64,000 nt of DNA from Myxococcus qinghaiensis. Lineage in GTDB: Bacteria; Myxococcota; Myxococcia; Myxococcales; Myxococcaceae. The notes beneath the pieces were generated by a model. That model had not been told where the DNA came from. It saw nothing but the letters and a program-made list of their open reading frames with translations, and searched no databases. Positions 1 through 8,658 of the stretch are shown here, one piece after another. The translations under genes were made by a program, and so were the position numbers. Numbering within the stretch: position 1 is the stretch's first letter; every line of letters starts with the position of its first letter. The stretch covers positions 141,689 through 205,688 of the forward strand of contig NZ_JAKCFA010000023.1 in NCBI RefSeq assembly GCF_024198215.1, read 5' to 3'.

Positions 1-95
1 TTCGGACGGCCGCCGAGCCAGGATGTGGCGTCCCGGATGCCAGGTTGAAGCACATGGCGCACCAGCTCCTCTCTGTTCTGCGAGCAGGTGAGCAC
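1..95 (-). CDS. Possible partial gene running off the left edge
   Basis: On the minus strand an open frame runs from a TGA near position 165 to the left edge. Its translation includes the stretch EELVRHVLQPGIRDATSWLG, which reads like real protein. The first usual start codon in that frame is GTG at 93-95, but coding-like sequence extends upstream of it, so the start is uncertain and the frame could also be a gene remnant. I recognise no family. No gene on the plus strand fits this stretch. Confidence 0.25.
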   Translation of the reverse strand, partial: MLTCSQNREELVRHVLQPGIRDATSWLGGRP

Positions 96-314
96 GCGAC
101 CCGTTGCCTGCCCGACGCCTCTCAGGACCCGGCGGCGAGCCGTGAGTCCGGACCCTGTTCAATTTGCTCCTGAAGGCACCCCAGTTTGAAGGAGGCCATT
201 CGGAACCGCGAATCGCAGGCGGAGGTGGTGGACCACTCCTGACAGAATCGTCACGACGGCCAGTCGCAGGCTGGGGGACGGTGCGGCTTTCGCACGAAGC
301 GCGAGGGAAATGAC

Positions 315-2021
315 ATGCGTGGATGGAAGCGGCCGCTCACCGGTGTGTTCGTCGCCTGCTCCTGGCTCCTGGGGGGCTGTGGAGAGGTGGAACCCACGCT
401 GCGGGACACGGAGGTGGAGGACTCGCTGCCGTTCTCGCAGTCCCTGGCCGGAACCCAGACCACGGCGTTCCAGGACGGCGTCGCCCCGACGACGGGCTAC
501 GCGGGCACCCGGGACGCGATGATTGAAGAAGAGGACTCCAACGCCAACCACGGGAGCGCCTCCAATCTCTCCGCGAGCGGCGACACGCCGTCTGGCAGCG
601 GCAATGAGAACTACGTCCTGCTCGCGTGGGACGTGTCCTCCATTCCCGCCAACGCCGTGGTCCGCTCCGTCTCGCTCACCGTCACGGTCTCCGACAAGGC
701 GGACCAGGACTATCAACTGTATGCCCTGACGCGCGGCTGGACGGAGAGCCAGGTCACCTGGGAGCAGGCGGACAACAGTCAGGACTGGGCTTCGAATGGC
801 GCGGATGGGACTGGAGACCGGGACACCACCGTGCTGGGCACGCTGCGAGCCCCCGCGACGGGCACCTACACCGTGGCGCTGAACGCCAGCGGAGTGGCGG
901 CGGTGCAGCGGTGGGTGAGCACGCCCGCGAGCAACCAGGGCCTCATCCTGGCCAACAAGGACAATGACAATCGCCTGGAGCTGCGCTCGAGCGAGTACTC
1001 GACGAAGGCCTCGCGTCCCAAGCTCACCGTGACGTGGGACGCGCAGGGGAATCCTGGAGGGGAGGTGCCCGCCTCGGGGACGTTCAAGGGCACCTGTGAC
1101 GGCTCCGGCGGAGCCTGGGTGGACGGGACGCACTTCCTGAACGTGAATGACGAATCGCAGACGGTGCGCATCTATGCCCGGAGCCAGAGCGCCAGCGCGG
1201 TGAAGAGCCAGGACGTGAGCTCCGCCATCGGCATCTCCTCGTCGGACGAGGCGGACCTGGAGGACGTGGCCCGCGTGGGCAATCGCCTCTACGTGACGGG
1301 CTCTCACGCACGCAACAAGGACGGAGAGCTGGAGTCCTCGCGCTACAAGTTCTTCGCCATCGACGTCGCAGGCACGGCGCCCGCCGTCACCCTCCAGGTG
1401 GCGGGGACGTCCTCGACGCTGCTGCGGGACCTGCTGAACGCCGCCAACTGGGACGTGCCGGACACGGTGGTCCTCACGTTGCTCAGCGAGCGCTCCCGGT
1501 TGTCGGAGCCCACGGTGGCCTCACTGGCGCCGAAGGTGAATGGCACCAACGTGGAGGGGCTCGCGGCGCTGCCCTCTGGCGAGCTGGCCATCGGCTTCCG
1601 CAACCCGCGCGTGGGCTCCAGTGCGCTGGTGGTGACGCTGACGAATCCGGGCGCTGTCCTCACGGGCGCCACGGCGCGGTTTGGCCGAGCCATCCTCCTG
1701 AGCCTGGGAGGCCAGGGCCTGCGCGGCATGGCGTGGTCGGAGGCCCACCAGGCGCTGCTGCTCCTCAGTGGTCCGCACGACGAGAGCAGCGGCCCCTTCG
1801 CGCTCTGGAAGTGGTCGGGAGACGCGAGCAGCGCGCCGGTGAAGGTGGTGGAGCTGACCGCGCCGGCGAACTCCGCGCCGGAGGCCGTCATCCCCTATCC
1901 CGGCTCGCTGGCCGTGCAGGTGCTCTTCGACATGGGCTCGCGCTTGATTGGCGGGACGGAGTGCAAGGACGTCTCGTCCGCCAGCCAGAGCTTCAGCGAC
2001 GTGTTCATCCACGTCGACTGA
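315..2021 (+). CDS. Secreted lipoprotein, DNRLRE domain plus DUF3616-like domain
   Basis: The 568-residue product starts with a lipoprotein signal peptide (lipobox Leu-Gly-Gly-Cys, Cys22), so it should be anchored in the outer membrane or at the surface. Residues about 50-242 form a DNRLRE-type beta-sandwich (YVLLAWDVSS, then NRLELRSSEYST and a closing LTVTW), a module common in secreted carbohydrate-active or adhesion proteins. Residues about 255-568 start with GTCDGSGGAWVDGTHF and resemble DUF3616, which is probably a beta-propeller. A GAGGGAA ribosome binding site precedes ATG 315. Its 3' end faces the glycosyltransferase with only a 10 bp gap. The biochemical role is unknown. The domain calls rest on pattern recognition only. 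Confidence 0.85.
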   Translation: MRGWKRPLTGVFVACSWLLGGCGEVEPTLRDTEVEDSLPFSQSLAGTQTTAFQDGVAPTTGYAGTRDAMIEEEDSNANHGSASNLSASGDTPSGSGNENYVLLAWDVSSIPANAVVRSVSLTVTVSDKADQDYQLYALTRGWTESQVTWEQADNSQDWASNGADGTGDRDTTVLGTLRAPATGTYTVALNASGVAAVQRWVSTPASNQGLILANKDNDNRLELRSSEYSTKASRPKLTVTWDAQGNPGGEVPASGTFKGTCDGSGGAWVDGTHFLNVNDESQTVRIYARSQSASAVKSQDVSSAIGISSSDEADLEDVARVGNRLYVTGSHARNKDGELESSRYKFFAIDVAGTAPAVTLQVAGTSSTLLRDLLNAANWDVPDTVVLTLLSERSRLSEPTVASLAPKVNGTNVEGLAALPSGELAIGFRNPRVGSSALVVTLTNPGAVLTGATARFGRAILLSLGGQGLRGMAWSEAHQALLLLSGPHDESSGPFALWKWSGDASSAPVKVVELTAPANSAPEAVIPYPGSLAVQVLFDMGSRLIGGTECKDVSSASQSFSDVFIHVD

Positions 2022-2031
2022 GGCCGAGCGC

Positions 2032-3321
2032 TCACTTCACCAAGCGCAGCACCGCTTGCACCGCGCGCTCCGTTCCGTCCACGCCCTCCAGCGAGGCGGC
2101 GAGCGCGCGGGCTCGGGCCGTGACAGCGGGCTCCAGGAGTCGGGAGAGGGCACCGGCGACGGAGGTGGCGTCGAGCGCCGACGGAAGCACCGCGACGCCC
2201 ACGCCGAGTCGCTCCACGCGGCGAGCATTCGCGAGCTGGTCCCCGCCAAAGGGAATCACCACCATGGGGCGACCCGCGGCGAGCGCTTCCTGCACGGTGT
2301 TGTTCCCGCCATGTGTCACGACGAAGTCCACGCGCCGGAGCAAAGGCACCTGGGGCACCTGTCGGAACACGAGCGTTCGAGGGCCCGCGCGCCGCTCCAG
2401 CCGTCCGAAGCTGGCGCCAGCGCTGACGACGGTGTGCACATCATGTCGTGCCAGTCCGTCGAGGATGGCGTCGAACACGCGGGGCTGGCCGTTGAACACC
2501 GTGCCCAGCGACACGTACACGTGGCGGCGCCCTGACTGGATGGAGCGCAAGGCGGCGTCTTCCTGGTCCGCGTCGCGAGCACGGGGAAGGCAGGGGCCGG
2601 TCATCTCCACGGGCCCTGTCAGCGGCTTCAGCCCGGGCTCCAGCTCGGGAATCGTCGCCAGCAGGTTGAGGTCATCGGAGATGGGCGCGGAGAGCAGCCC
2701 ACCGGCGCGCAGGCGCACACCGAGCGCCCCCGCGTCCCGGGCGACGCGCTCATCGAACCAGCGACCGAGTGCCTGCGTAGCCTCCTCCGCGCGCGCCCAG
2801 GTCTCATCGCGGGGCGCATCGTCTGGCAGGCCGCTGCCGAAGGGAGATGCGCCCTCCACCGGAAAGGGGAGGGCCGAGTGATAGAACGCCGCATAGGGCC
2901 GCTTCGTCAGTCGGGCCGCGAGCAGGGCGGCGGGCATGAGGTAGTCGCCGAGGACCACGTCGATGCCAGACGCCTCGATTTCGCGGGCGAGGTGGCGGGC
3001 CTGCGACTTCATCCCGGCGGTGAACAGCCGGAGCGCCAGGGCCAGCTCGTCGACGCCTCGGGCGTGGGGGATGCGGGCGCCGTACCAGAGCATGGCGGGT
3101 GAGGGCTGGAGCCGGATGAGCCGCAGGCCGTCGCGTTGGACCGCATGGGGCAGGGTCGTGGCGACGCGCAGGGGTTCGGGCCAGAGGTGGGAGAAGGGAA
3201 GGGGCGGCGCGGCCAGGGCCATCGCGACGTCGTGGCCCAGCTCGCGCAGCCTCACGCCCATCGCGCGCAGGGCATTGGTGTGGCCCGCGGTCGGATGGGC
3301 GGCCATGAGAATCCTCGGCAT
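2032..3321 (-). CDS. GT1-family (MGT-type) glycosyltransferase
   Basis: The 429-residue protein begins MPRILMAAHPTAGHTNALRA, the acceptor-side Rossmann strand of UDP-glycosyl/glucuronosyl transferases of the macrolide-glycosyltransferase type. The donor-binding signature lies near residues 333-355 (THGGNNTVQEAL, then PFGGDQLANARRVE). The length is normal for GT-B enzymes of this family, which move a sugar from an NDP-sugar to a small lipophilic acceptor, often an antibiotic, a carotenoid or a sterol. The acceptor cannot be read from the sequence. No biosynthetic partner sits beside it, although a CarC-like carotenoid gene lies 13 kb away. It is transcribed divergently from the membrane-protein gene at 3453. 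Confidence 0.88.
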   Translation of the reverse strand: MPRILMAAHPTAGHTNALRAMGVRLRELGHDVAMALAAPPLPFSHLWPEPLRVATTLPHAVQRDGLRLIRLQPSPAMLWYGARIPHARGVDELALALRLFTAGMKSQARHLAREIEASGIDVVLGDYLMPAALLAARLTKRPYAAFYHSALPFPVEGASPFGSGLPDDAPRDETWARAEEATQALGRWFDERVARDAGALGVRLRAGGLLSAPISDDLNLLATIPELEPGLKPLTGPVEMTGPCLPRARDADQEDAALRSIQSGRRHVYVSLGTVFNGQPRVFDAILDGLARHDVHTVVSAGASFGRLERRAGPRTLVFRQVPQVPLLRRVDFVVTHGGNNTVQEALAAGRPMVVIPFGGDQLANARRVERLGVGVAVLPSALDATSVAGALSRLLEPAVTARARALAASLEGVDGTERAVQAVLRLVK

Positions 3322-3452
3322 GGAGGACGCTTAGCACGGCCTGTCGTGGCGCCTGGCCCATGGTGACTCGCTCGGGTGTCACAGCGGGAGGACCGGGACT
3401 CCACGAGAGAGGAAGCCACGGTGGCTTCCCTTCGTGCCGAGAGGTGGGGACC

Positions 3453-4118
3453 ATGTCGAAGGAAAAGCAGTCCTTCCTGACGGTGCTGCTGTCGCTCGTG
3501 CTGGTGCCGGGAGTCCTGCTCCTCGTCAGCGCGGTGACGGGTGGTGCCTTTCCGGTGGGTGTCGCGCTGCTGTTGGGGCTTCCCCTGGGGCTGGGATACG
3601 GCCTGCAGACGGGACTCCTGCGCAGCTATCCGTTGTCCTCCGCGCAGGGCTGGGTGGAGCTTCTCGTCGACCTGACGTGGAGTCTGCCCAACACGCTGTT
3701 CGGCTTCGTCTTCGGCAATCTCGTCTACGTGTTTTTCGGCAGGCCCTCGCGTGCCGACTCGGAGAATCAGGGCTGGGTCGTCTATCGGCCGAACCCGGGA
3801 GGCTCGTTCGGACACAACGTGCTCCAGACGTTGGGCACGGTGAACCTGGGAGGCGCGGGGCAGCACGAGAAGATGCACCTGCTTCAAGCGCGCATCTTCG
3901 GCCCGTTCTATCTGCCCTTCGTCGCCGCCTCGTATGTCATCACGTCCCTGTTGCAACTCTTGTGGACGTGCACGGTGGGTGGGTTGCTGAAACTGCTCGG
4001 CATGCGAGACAAGGCCTACCTTCGTCCGCCTGCGCACTCCGCGGTGGGAGGCTTCTTCGGGTGGATTTATTACGCGACGCCCATCGAGCTGTGGGCCTAC
4101 GCGACTGGCAATCCTTGA
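3453..4118 (+). CDS. Polytopic membrane protein, unknown function
   Basis: The 221-residue product has hydrophobic segments near residues 8-27, 30-48, 66-88, 153-180 and 195-215, so it is an inner-membrane protein with about four to five helices. A central loop has the pattern NPGGSFGHNVLQT followed by GQHEKMHLLQARIFGP. The paired His/Glu there may bind a metal, but this is speculative. I chose ATG 3453 because a GAGGTGGGGACC ribosome binding site lies just upstream and the residues between the earlier in-frame GTG/ATG codons (from 3360) and this start look non-coding. I recognise no named family. Confidence 0.75.
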   Translation: MSKEKQSFLTVLLSLVLVPGVLLLVSAVTGGAFPVGVALLLGLPLGLGYGLQTGLLRSYPLSSAQGWVELLVDLTWSLPNTLFGFVFGNLVYVFFGRPSRADSENQGWVVYRPNPGGSFGHNVLQTLGTVNLGGAGQHEKMHLLQARIFGPFYLPFVAASYVITSLLQLLWTCTVGGLLKLLGMRDKAYLRPPAHSAVGGFFGWIYYATPIELWAYATGNP

Positions 4119-4121
4119 GCC

Positions 4122-4275
4122 AGGGCATTTCAACGGACCCCGGACCAGAGGCTGTCGGGCTTGGAGGACGGCGTCATCCGCGCGCTGACGACGTAGCGCT
4201 ACGAGCCTGCCATTCTTGACGGCAAACCGGTGCCCGTGCTCTATGAATTCGACATCTGGTTCACCAACGAGCCCG
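4122..4275 (+). pseudogene. Remnant of a TonB-like C-terminal domain
   Basis: Reading the frame through a TAG at 4194-4196 gives LSGLEDGVIRALTT, stop, then RYEPAILDGKPVPVLYEF and DIWF. This is the layout of a TonB C-terminal domain: a helix, the R-Y-x-P-A turn, the G-K-P-V strand and a final aromatic beta-strand. The TAG sits where a Trp, Arg or Lys normally precedes R-Y, which suggests a TGG-to-TAG change. There is no start codon or N-terminal TonB region, because the fragment begins right after the stop of the previous gene. I infer a dead gene fragment. Confidence 0.5.
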
Positions 4276-4359
4276 GGGGTTGGCCGCGACGCGGAGCAAG
4301 AGGACTGGTGCTAGGGTTTGCGCCACCGGGCCCCCAATCGCCCGGTGGAGGATGCACAC

Positions 4360-4641
4360 GTGCGAAGCAGCAACATCCTGGGTGGTTTGTTGGCGGCAGG
4401 GCTGCTGATGGTGGGCTGTGGTGGCGTGGAGCCTGCGATGGAGGAAGAGCAGTCTTCACTCGACACGCGCGCGGATGCGCTGCCCTTCTGCGGCAATCAG
4501 TCCTACTGGATTGACTACTACTCCGACGCGACGCTCACGAAGTGGGTCGGGTACATGTCCTGTGAGTGTTACGAGACCGCGTGGATCTCCGGTCGCCGGA
4601 CCAGCTTCGCGGTGACGGACTTCTCGTCCACCTGCGGCTGA
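4360..4641 (+). CDS. Small Cys-rich lipoprotein
   Basis: The 93-residue protein starts at GTG 4360, chosen because GGTGGAGG lies about 9 bp upstream and a signal peptide follows directly (LLAAGLLMVGCGG, lipobox Cys). After the lipid-attachment Cys comes an acidic spacer (EPAMEEEQSSLDTRADAL) and then a short domain with four Cys residues (PFCGNQSYWIDYYSD, MSCECYET, STCG), likely disulphide-bonded outside the inner membrane. The compact Tyr/Trp/Cys pattern resembles short secreted proteins of the DUF6289 type, but that is a weak impression. It is one of several similar mini-lipoproteins in the window. Confidence 0.75.
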   Translation: MRSSNILGGLLAAGLLMVGCGGVEPAMEEEQSSLDTRADALPFCGNQSYWIDYYSDATLTKWVGYMSCECYETAWISGRRTSFAVTDFSSTCG

Positions 4642-4655
4642 CGGGGACTCCCCTT

Positions 4656-4680
4656 CCCGGTGCTCCCTCGGGGCACCGGG
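4656..4680 (+). terminator. Hairpin after the small lipoprotein gene
   Basis: Arms CCCGGTGC (4656-4663) and GCACCGGG (4673-4680) form a perfect 8 bp stem with a 9-base loop, 14 bp after the stop codon. There is only a short pyrimidine run afterwards (gcttcctt), so it is a weak intrinsic terminator or a transcript-protecting hairpin. Confidence 0.5.
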
Positions 4681-4738
4681 GCTTCCTTGAAGTGAGAACA
4701 AGTTGCTGTTGAACAAGAATTGCGTCTAGCGTTCCGCC

Positions 4739-5095
4739 ATGACCGACCTGAATCGCTGGGTGGTGGCGGGCCTCTTCCTCTCGCTGAGCGCCTGTGGTGG
4801 CGCGGTGGAGGCGGAGGACGTCCTGGGCACGTCACAGTCCGCGCTGGCCTGCACCTGCGGCGCCGAGACGTTCACCGTCGTGAGGCGGGCGACGTCCGTC
4901 AACTGCGCGCGGGCCTACGACTGGGCGAACAGCCTCGCGGACGAGGCCATCGCCACCGCGTGTCCGGCGGGTGGCTGCAACCTCACCCGCTCCCTCCAGT
5001 CGTGCGCCCCGGTGGGCCCCAATGGTAGCCAGGGCTTCAGCATGGGCGTGCTGGTGACCTACTCCTGCAACGAGCCCGACACCTGCGCCGAATGA
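4739..5095 (+). CDS. Small Cys-rich lipoprotein
   Basis: The 118-residue product has the signal peptide RWVVAGLFLSLSACGG with a lipobox Cys, a short acidic linker (AVEAEDVLGTSQSAL) and a C-terminal domain with seven Cys after the linker (ACTCGAETF, VNCARAYDW, TACPAGGCNLTRSLQSCAP, YSCNEPDTCAE). It should be exported and disulphide-bonded. The build matches the neighbouring gene at 4360, which suggests a duplicated family rather than an operon, because a hairpin separates them. No function is known to me. Confidence 0.75.
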   Translation: MTDLNRWVVAGLFLSLSACGGAVEAEDVLGTSQSALACTCGAETFTVVRRATSVNCARAYDWANSLADEAIATACPAGGCNLTRSLQSCAPVGPNGSQGFSMGVLVTYSCNEPDTCAE

Positions 5096-5113
5096 CGCCG
5101 CGCGCGCCGACGC

Positions 5114-5428
5114 TCAAGGGCAGATGTTGTAGCAACTGCCCGCGCCCCGAGCCCGGCACTCCGCGGTGGTGGAGCAGCCCGAGCAGTCATAGGAACAGTA
5201 GCCCTGCAACCCCACCGGCTCCTCCGAGAAGAGCGCCGGCGTGGCGTCCCCCGGAAGGCCGCTGCGCGCCCTCGACATGAGGAGCTTCTGCTTGTCCGCC
5301 TCGCAGGAACTGGAGGTGGGGGCGGCGGACTCGGCCGCGAGGGGCTCATCCCGTGGGAAGGTGGTGACCACCATTCCCACCGCGACGGTCAACGCCAGCA
5401 CGAATCCCGAGGCAGGCTTCAGCATCAT
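5114..5428 (-). CDS. Secreted small Cys-rich protein
   Basis: The start is set at ATG 5428 (or the adjacent ATG 5425), because CAGGAG lies 4-9 bp upstream. The 104-residue product then begins with a signal peptide (LKPASGFVLALTVAVGMVV). No lipobox Cys is visible, so it is probably released to the periplasm or the medium. The C-terminus carries a dense Cys cluster (GYCSYDCSGCSTTAECRARG, then SCYNICP). It converges on the lipoprotein gene at 4739, and their stops are 18 bp apart. Function unknown. Confidence 0.7.
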   Translation of the reverse strand: MMLKPASGFVLALTVAVGMVVTTFPRDEPLAAESAAPTSSSCEADKQKLLMSRARSGLPGDATPALFSEEPVGLQGYCSYDCSGCSTTAECRARGAGSCYNICP

Positions 5429-5536
5429 CCGGAGCTCCTGGAAAGGGGAACTCCTGGATGATGCCCAGGAGGGCTGACTTGCCCGCACGGGTATTCGGTG
5501 GGGCTGTGTGCCGCTGAACAACGGCCCACGTCCTTC

Positions 5537-8500
5537 TCAAGGGGCCGTCTTCGCGGCGCGGCGAGCCCCCTGGCGCTGCTGGATGGCCCGGCGCAGCTTG
5601 GCGATGAGCACCTCGGGGCTCGCGGAGCGGACCAGGACGTCATCTGCCCCCGCCTCCAGGCTGGCGGTGAAGACGGCGGGGTCTTCCTTGTCGACGATGA
5701 GGTAGACGGGCAGGTCCTCGGTGGCCGCGTTCTTCCGGAGCGCTTGCAACAGCGAGCTCAAATCTCCGTCCGGCAGCGGGTTGGCGAGGATGGCCGCCTG
5801 CGCGCCGGCGCTCACCGCCTTCTCCACATCGACACGGGACTTCGCGCGCACGGTGCTGAAGCCCTCCGCCATGAGTCGGATTTGCAGCGTCATCGCGTTG
5901 GCGCTGTCCGTCTCGGCCACCACCACCTTGGGGACGGTCTGGTCGGAGTGGGTGCTCGCCTCCAGCTCGAGGGTGAGCGCCTCCAGCACGGGGATGGGCA
6001 GCCGCGCATCCTGGCGCAGCGTCTGGAGCGCCTGGGCCGCCTTGGCGGGAGTGGGCTGCGCGCTCTGGACCTCCTGGACGAAGCGCGCCGCGCCCAGCAG
6101 GGCCCCCGCCGCGCGTCCCACGGGTGGGGTGCGCTCCTCGCCTTCGGGCAGGACCGACATGAGCACCTCGGTCACCTCGGGCATGGCGTTGCTCGCGAGC
6201 ACCAGCGCGCGAGCGCGCGAGGGCAGCGTGAAGCGGCGTGGCTCCTCCAGGCGCGCGGCCAGGGCCAGCGCACAGGTCGCCGTGCCGAGCAGAATCTCCT
6301 CCACGCGCCCCGCGCCCAGCCGCACGGCGATTCGTCGCGCCAGCTTCGTCAGGAAGGGCGCCAGCGCCGCGCTGCCGCCGAGCATGGACAGCATTCCATC
6401 CAGCAGCCGGGCCTGCGTCTCCGCGAGCCGCGCCAGCGGGCCGCCCTCGCCCATCAGCGCCGCGCTGTAGGACGGCAGCAGGCGCACCTCCACCTGCGGG
6501 TGCGCGGCGCGCAGCTTCTGCGCCAGGGCCGCGGGCTCCCTCACCGAGTCCTCGAGCACGAGCACCAGGTCATAGCCCCCGAGCGAGAGCGCGCGCTCGG
6601 CATCCGCGGCGGGGCTGGTCGCCGCCGCCAGCCCTTGCATCAGCAGCAGGCGCACCACGGCCTCGCGAGGTTCGGAAGGCTCCGCCACCAGCAGCACCAT
6701 GCGCGCGCGCACGTCGCTCCGGGCCGGGGTCGCCCGACTCGCGGGCTCCAGCGACGCGGGCGTCCTGGCCTCCGGCTGCTCCGCTGGCGCGAAGGTGCGC
6801 TCGTCGAGCACGGGACGGCCGGTGAACTGCTCGGCGAACTGGAGCACGCGCGCGCGTCCGCCGGCGTCGGGCTCGTCGTCCAGGGGGATGGGCTCCCGGT
6901 TGCGAGGCGGCGTCTGGGGCTGCTCCTCCTCACTGTAGAAGCGGTGGATGGCCTTGCGGATGGCCTCCTCCGTGGCGAACAGCCCCTGGACGGCGACGGC
7001 GCGCGTGGAGAACTTGAGCGCGTCGGTGACCTGCACGTCGCGAGGGTCCAGCACCGCGCAGAACAGCTCGCGACCGCGCAGGCCGATGGGGACGGCGCAC
7101 AGCCGCTCGCACAGCTCGCGAGGAACCCGTTGGACCAGCTCCTTCGGCACCGGCAGGGCCAGGAGCTTCTCGTCGGTGATGTGCGGCAGGCCGGCCTGCT
7201 CGGACAGCGCCCGCATCAGGTGCTCGGGCTCCAGCCACTTCTCGTGCACGAGCAGCTGGCCCAGCTTGCCGCCCTTGCGCCGTTGGATGGCCAGCGCTTC
7301 GTTCAGCACGTGCGGCGTGAGCAGGCCGCGCGTCAGGAGGATGGAGCCCAGCTGCGGCCGGGACCGCGCCGCGCGGGGGCCGGGGGCACCCATCATGGTG
7401 GCCAGCCGCGTCGCCGGTTCAATGCCTGTCATGGAAGGGCCCAGGCCAGGGGTGCGCACCACCGCCGTGGCCCCCGCGCCTCCGGGAGGCGGCGTCACCG
7501 GCTTCAGCATGGGCGGGGGCGGAAGGCTGGGAGCAGGAGGTCGTCGCGCGTCGCGGCCCGGGGGCGTGCGCGTGCGCTGGAAGTCCTCGCCCTCCAGGCG
7601 AATCTCCTCGCCGGGGCTGCTGGCCAGGTCCACCAGGGGGGAGCGCCAATCGGGAAGCGCGCGGCCGAAGAGGCTGGCGATGTCGGAGGCGCCCACGCGC
7701 AGGCGGTGGTCGAAGAGGAAGTTCTGGATGGACTCGGAGAACTCGCGGGCCAGAGGGCAGCGGGCGGCGGGATTGGCGGCCAGCGCGCGCACCAGCAGGG
7801 TCCACAGCGGCCCTGGGACGCCGGGCAGCGGCTCCAGGGCGCGCTCGTTGAAGCTGCCCAGGGCGTGGATGATTTGAGGCGTGGTGCCCTCGAAGAGGCG
7901 CCGTCCGGCGAGCATCTCGTAGAGCAGCAGGCCCAGGAGGAAGATGTCGCTGCGCTGGTCCACGGGGCGGCCGTGGACCTGCTCGGGGGACAGGTAGTTG
8001 ATCTTCCCCTTGAGGACGCCGACCTGCGTCTCCTGGTGTCCCTCGTCGGCGGCCTTGGCGATGCCGAAGTCCGCCAGCTTCACGCCTCCGTTGCTGGAGA
8101 CCATGACGTTGGAGGGATTGACGTCGCGGTGGATGATGTTGAGCGGCGCGCCGCTGGAGTCCGTGCAGCCATGGGCATACGCGAGGCCATCCGCCACCTG
8201 TTGGGCGATGAAGCAGATTTCGCGAATCCCCAGGGGCATCTGGCGCTTGCGCGCCGCCTTGAGCAGCGCGCTCAGGTTCTCCCCGTCCACGAACTCCATC
8301 ACCATGTAGTACTGGCCGGCGCTGGAGCCCAGGTCCAGCACCTGCAAGACATTACCGTGCTGAAGGGAGACGGAGAGCTTCGCCTCGCGCAGGAACAGGT
8401 CCACGAAGGCCGCGTCCTGCACGAAGGAAGGGAGGATGCGCTTCACCGCGACAGGCTTTTCAAAGCCTTCCGCGCCCACCACCTTGCCCAGATAGACCTC

Positions 8501-8548
8501 GGCCATGCCGCCCGCGGCCAGCTTCTTCACGATGCGGTAGGTCCCCAC
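5537..8548 (-). CDS. Ser/Thr protein kinase with MshEN-like and degenerate receiver modules
   Basis: The 1003-residue cytosolic protein starts at GTG 8548, preceded by CGGAG. Residues 4-270 form a Hanks-type kinase with a Gly loop (KLAAGGMAEVYLG), the Lys strand (VAVKRIL), the catalytic loop IIHRDVNPSN, and DFG (LADFGIAKA). Residues about 396-536 look like the MshEN/GspE N-terminal domain that binds cyclic di-GMP in some proteins. Two response-regulator-like domains follow, near 615-710 and 870-990. Both lack the usual phosphoacceptor: the motifs are LVLVLEDSV and AAILANPLPDG, and the second lacks the conserved C-terminal Lys. The kinase is expected to be active, while the receivers look like binding or scaffolding modules. 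A Pro-rich linker (around 330-360) separates kinase and MshEN parts. The order of domains suggests a signal integrator. Confidence 0.88.
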   Translation of the reverse strand: MGTYRIVKKLAAGGMAEVYLGKVVGAEGFEKPVAVKRILPSFVQDAAFVDLFLREAKLSVSLQHGNVLQVLDLGSSAGQYYMVMEFVDGENLSALLKAARKRQMPLGIREICFIAQQVADGLAYAHGCTDSSGAPLNIIHRDVNPSNVMVSSNGGVKLADFGIAKAADEGHQETQVGVLKGKINYLSPEQVHGRPVDQRSDIFLLGLLLYEMLAGRRLFEGTTPQIIHALGSFNERALEPLPGVPGPLWTLLVRALAANPAARCPLAREFSESIQNFLFDHRLRVGASDIASLFGRALPDWRSPLVDLASSPGEEIRLEGEDFQRTRTPPGRDARRPPAPSLPPPPMLKPVTPPPGGAGATAVVRTPGLGPSMTGIEPATRLATMMGAPGPRAARSRPQLGSILLTRGLLTPHVLNEALAIQRRKGGKLGQLLVHEKWLEPEHLMRALSEQAGLPHITDEKLLALPVPKELVQRVPRELCERLCAVPIGLRGRELFCAVLDPRDVQVTDALKFSTRAVAVQGLFATEEAIRKAIHRFYSEEEQPQTPPRNREPIPLDDEPDAGGRARVLQFAEQFTGRPVLDERTFAPAEQPEARTPASLEPASRATPARSDVRARMVLLVAEPSEPREAVVRLLLMQGLAAATSPAADAERALSLGGYDLVLVLEDSVREPAALAQKLRAAHPQVEVRLLPSYSAALMGEGGPLARLAETQARLLDGMLSMLGGSAALAPFLTKLARRIAVRLGAGRVEEILLGTATCALALAARLEEPRRFTLPSRARALVLASNAMPEVTEVLMSVLPEGEERTPPVGRAAGALLGAARFVQEVQSAQPTPAKAAQALQTLRQDARLPIPVLEALTLELEASTHSDQTVPKVVVAETDSANAMTLQIRLMAEGFSTVRAKSRVDVEKAVSAGAQAAILANPLPDGDLSSLLQALRKNAATEDLPVYLIVDKEDPAVFTASLEAGADDVLVRSASPEVLIAKLRRAIQQRQGARRAAKTAP

Positions 8549-8658
8549 GCTGTCTCCGAAGCCGCAATGGCATTGCAGACGTACGAGGGGAGAGGAAAGG
8601 TCACAATCAGGCGTTCAGGGCTGCGGGGCCGGCGAAAAGCAGCCGGACTGTCGTCCCC

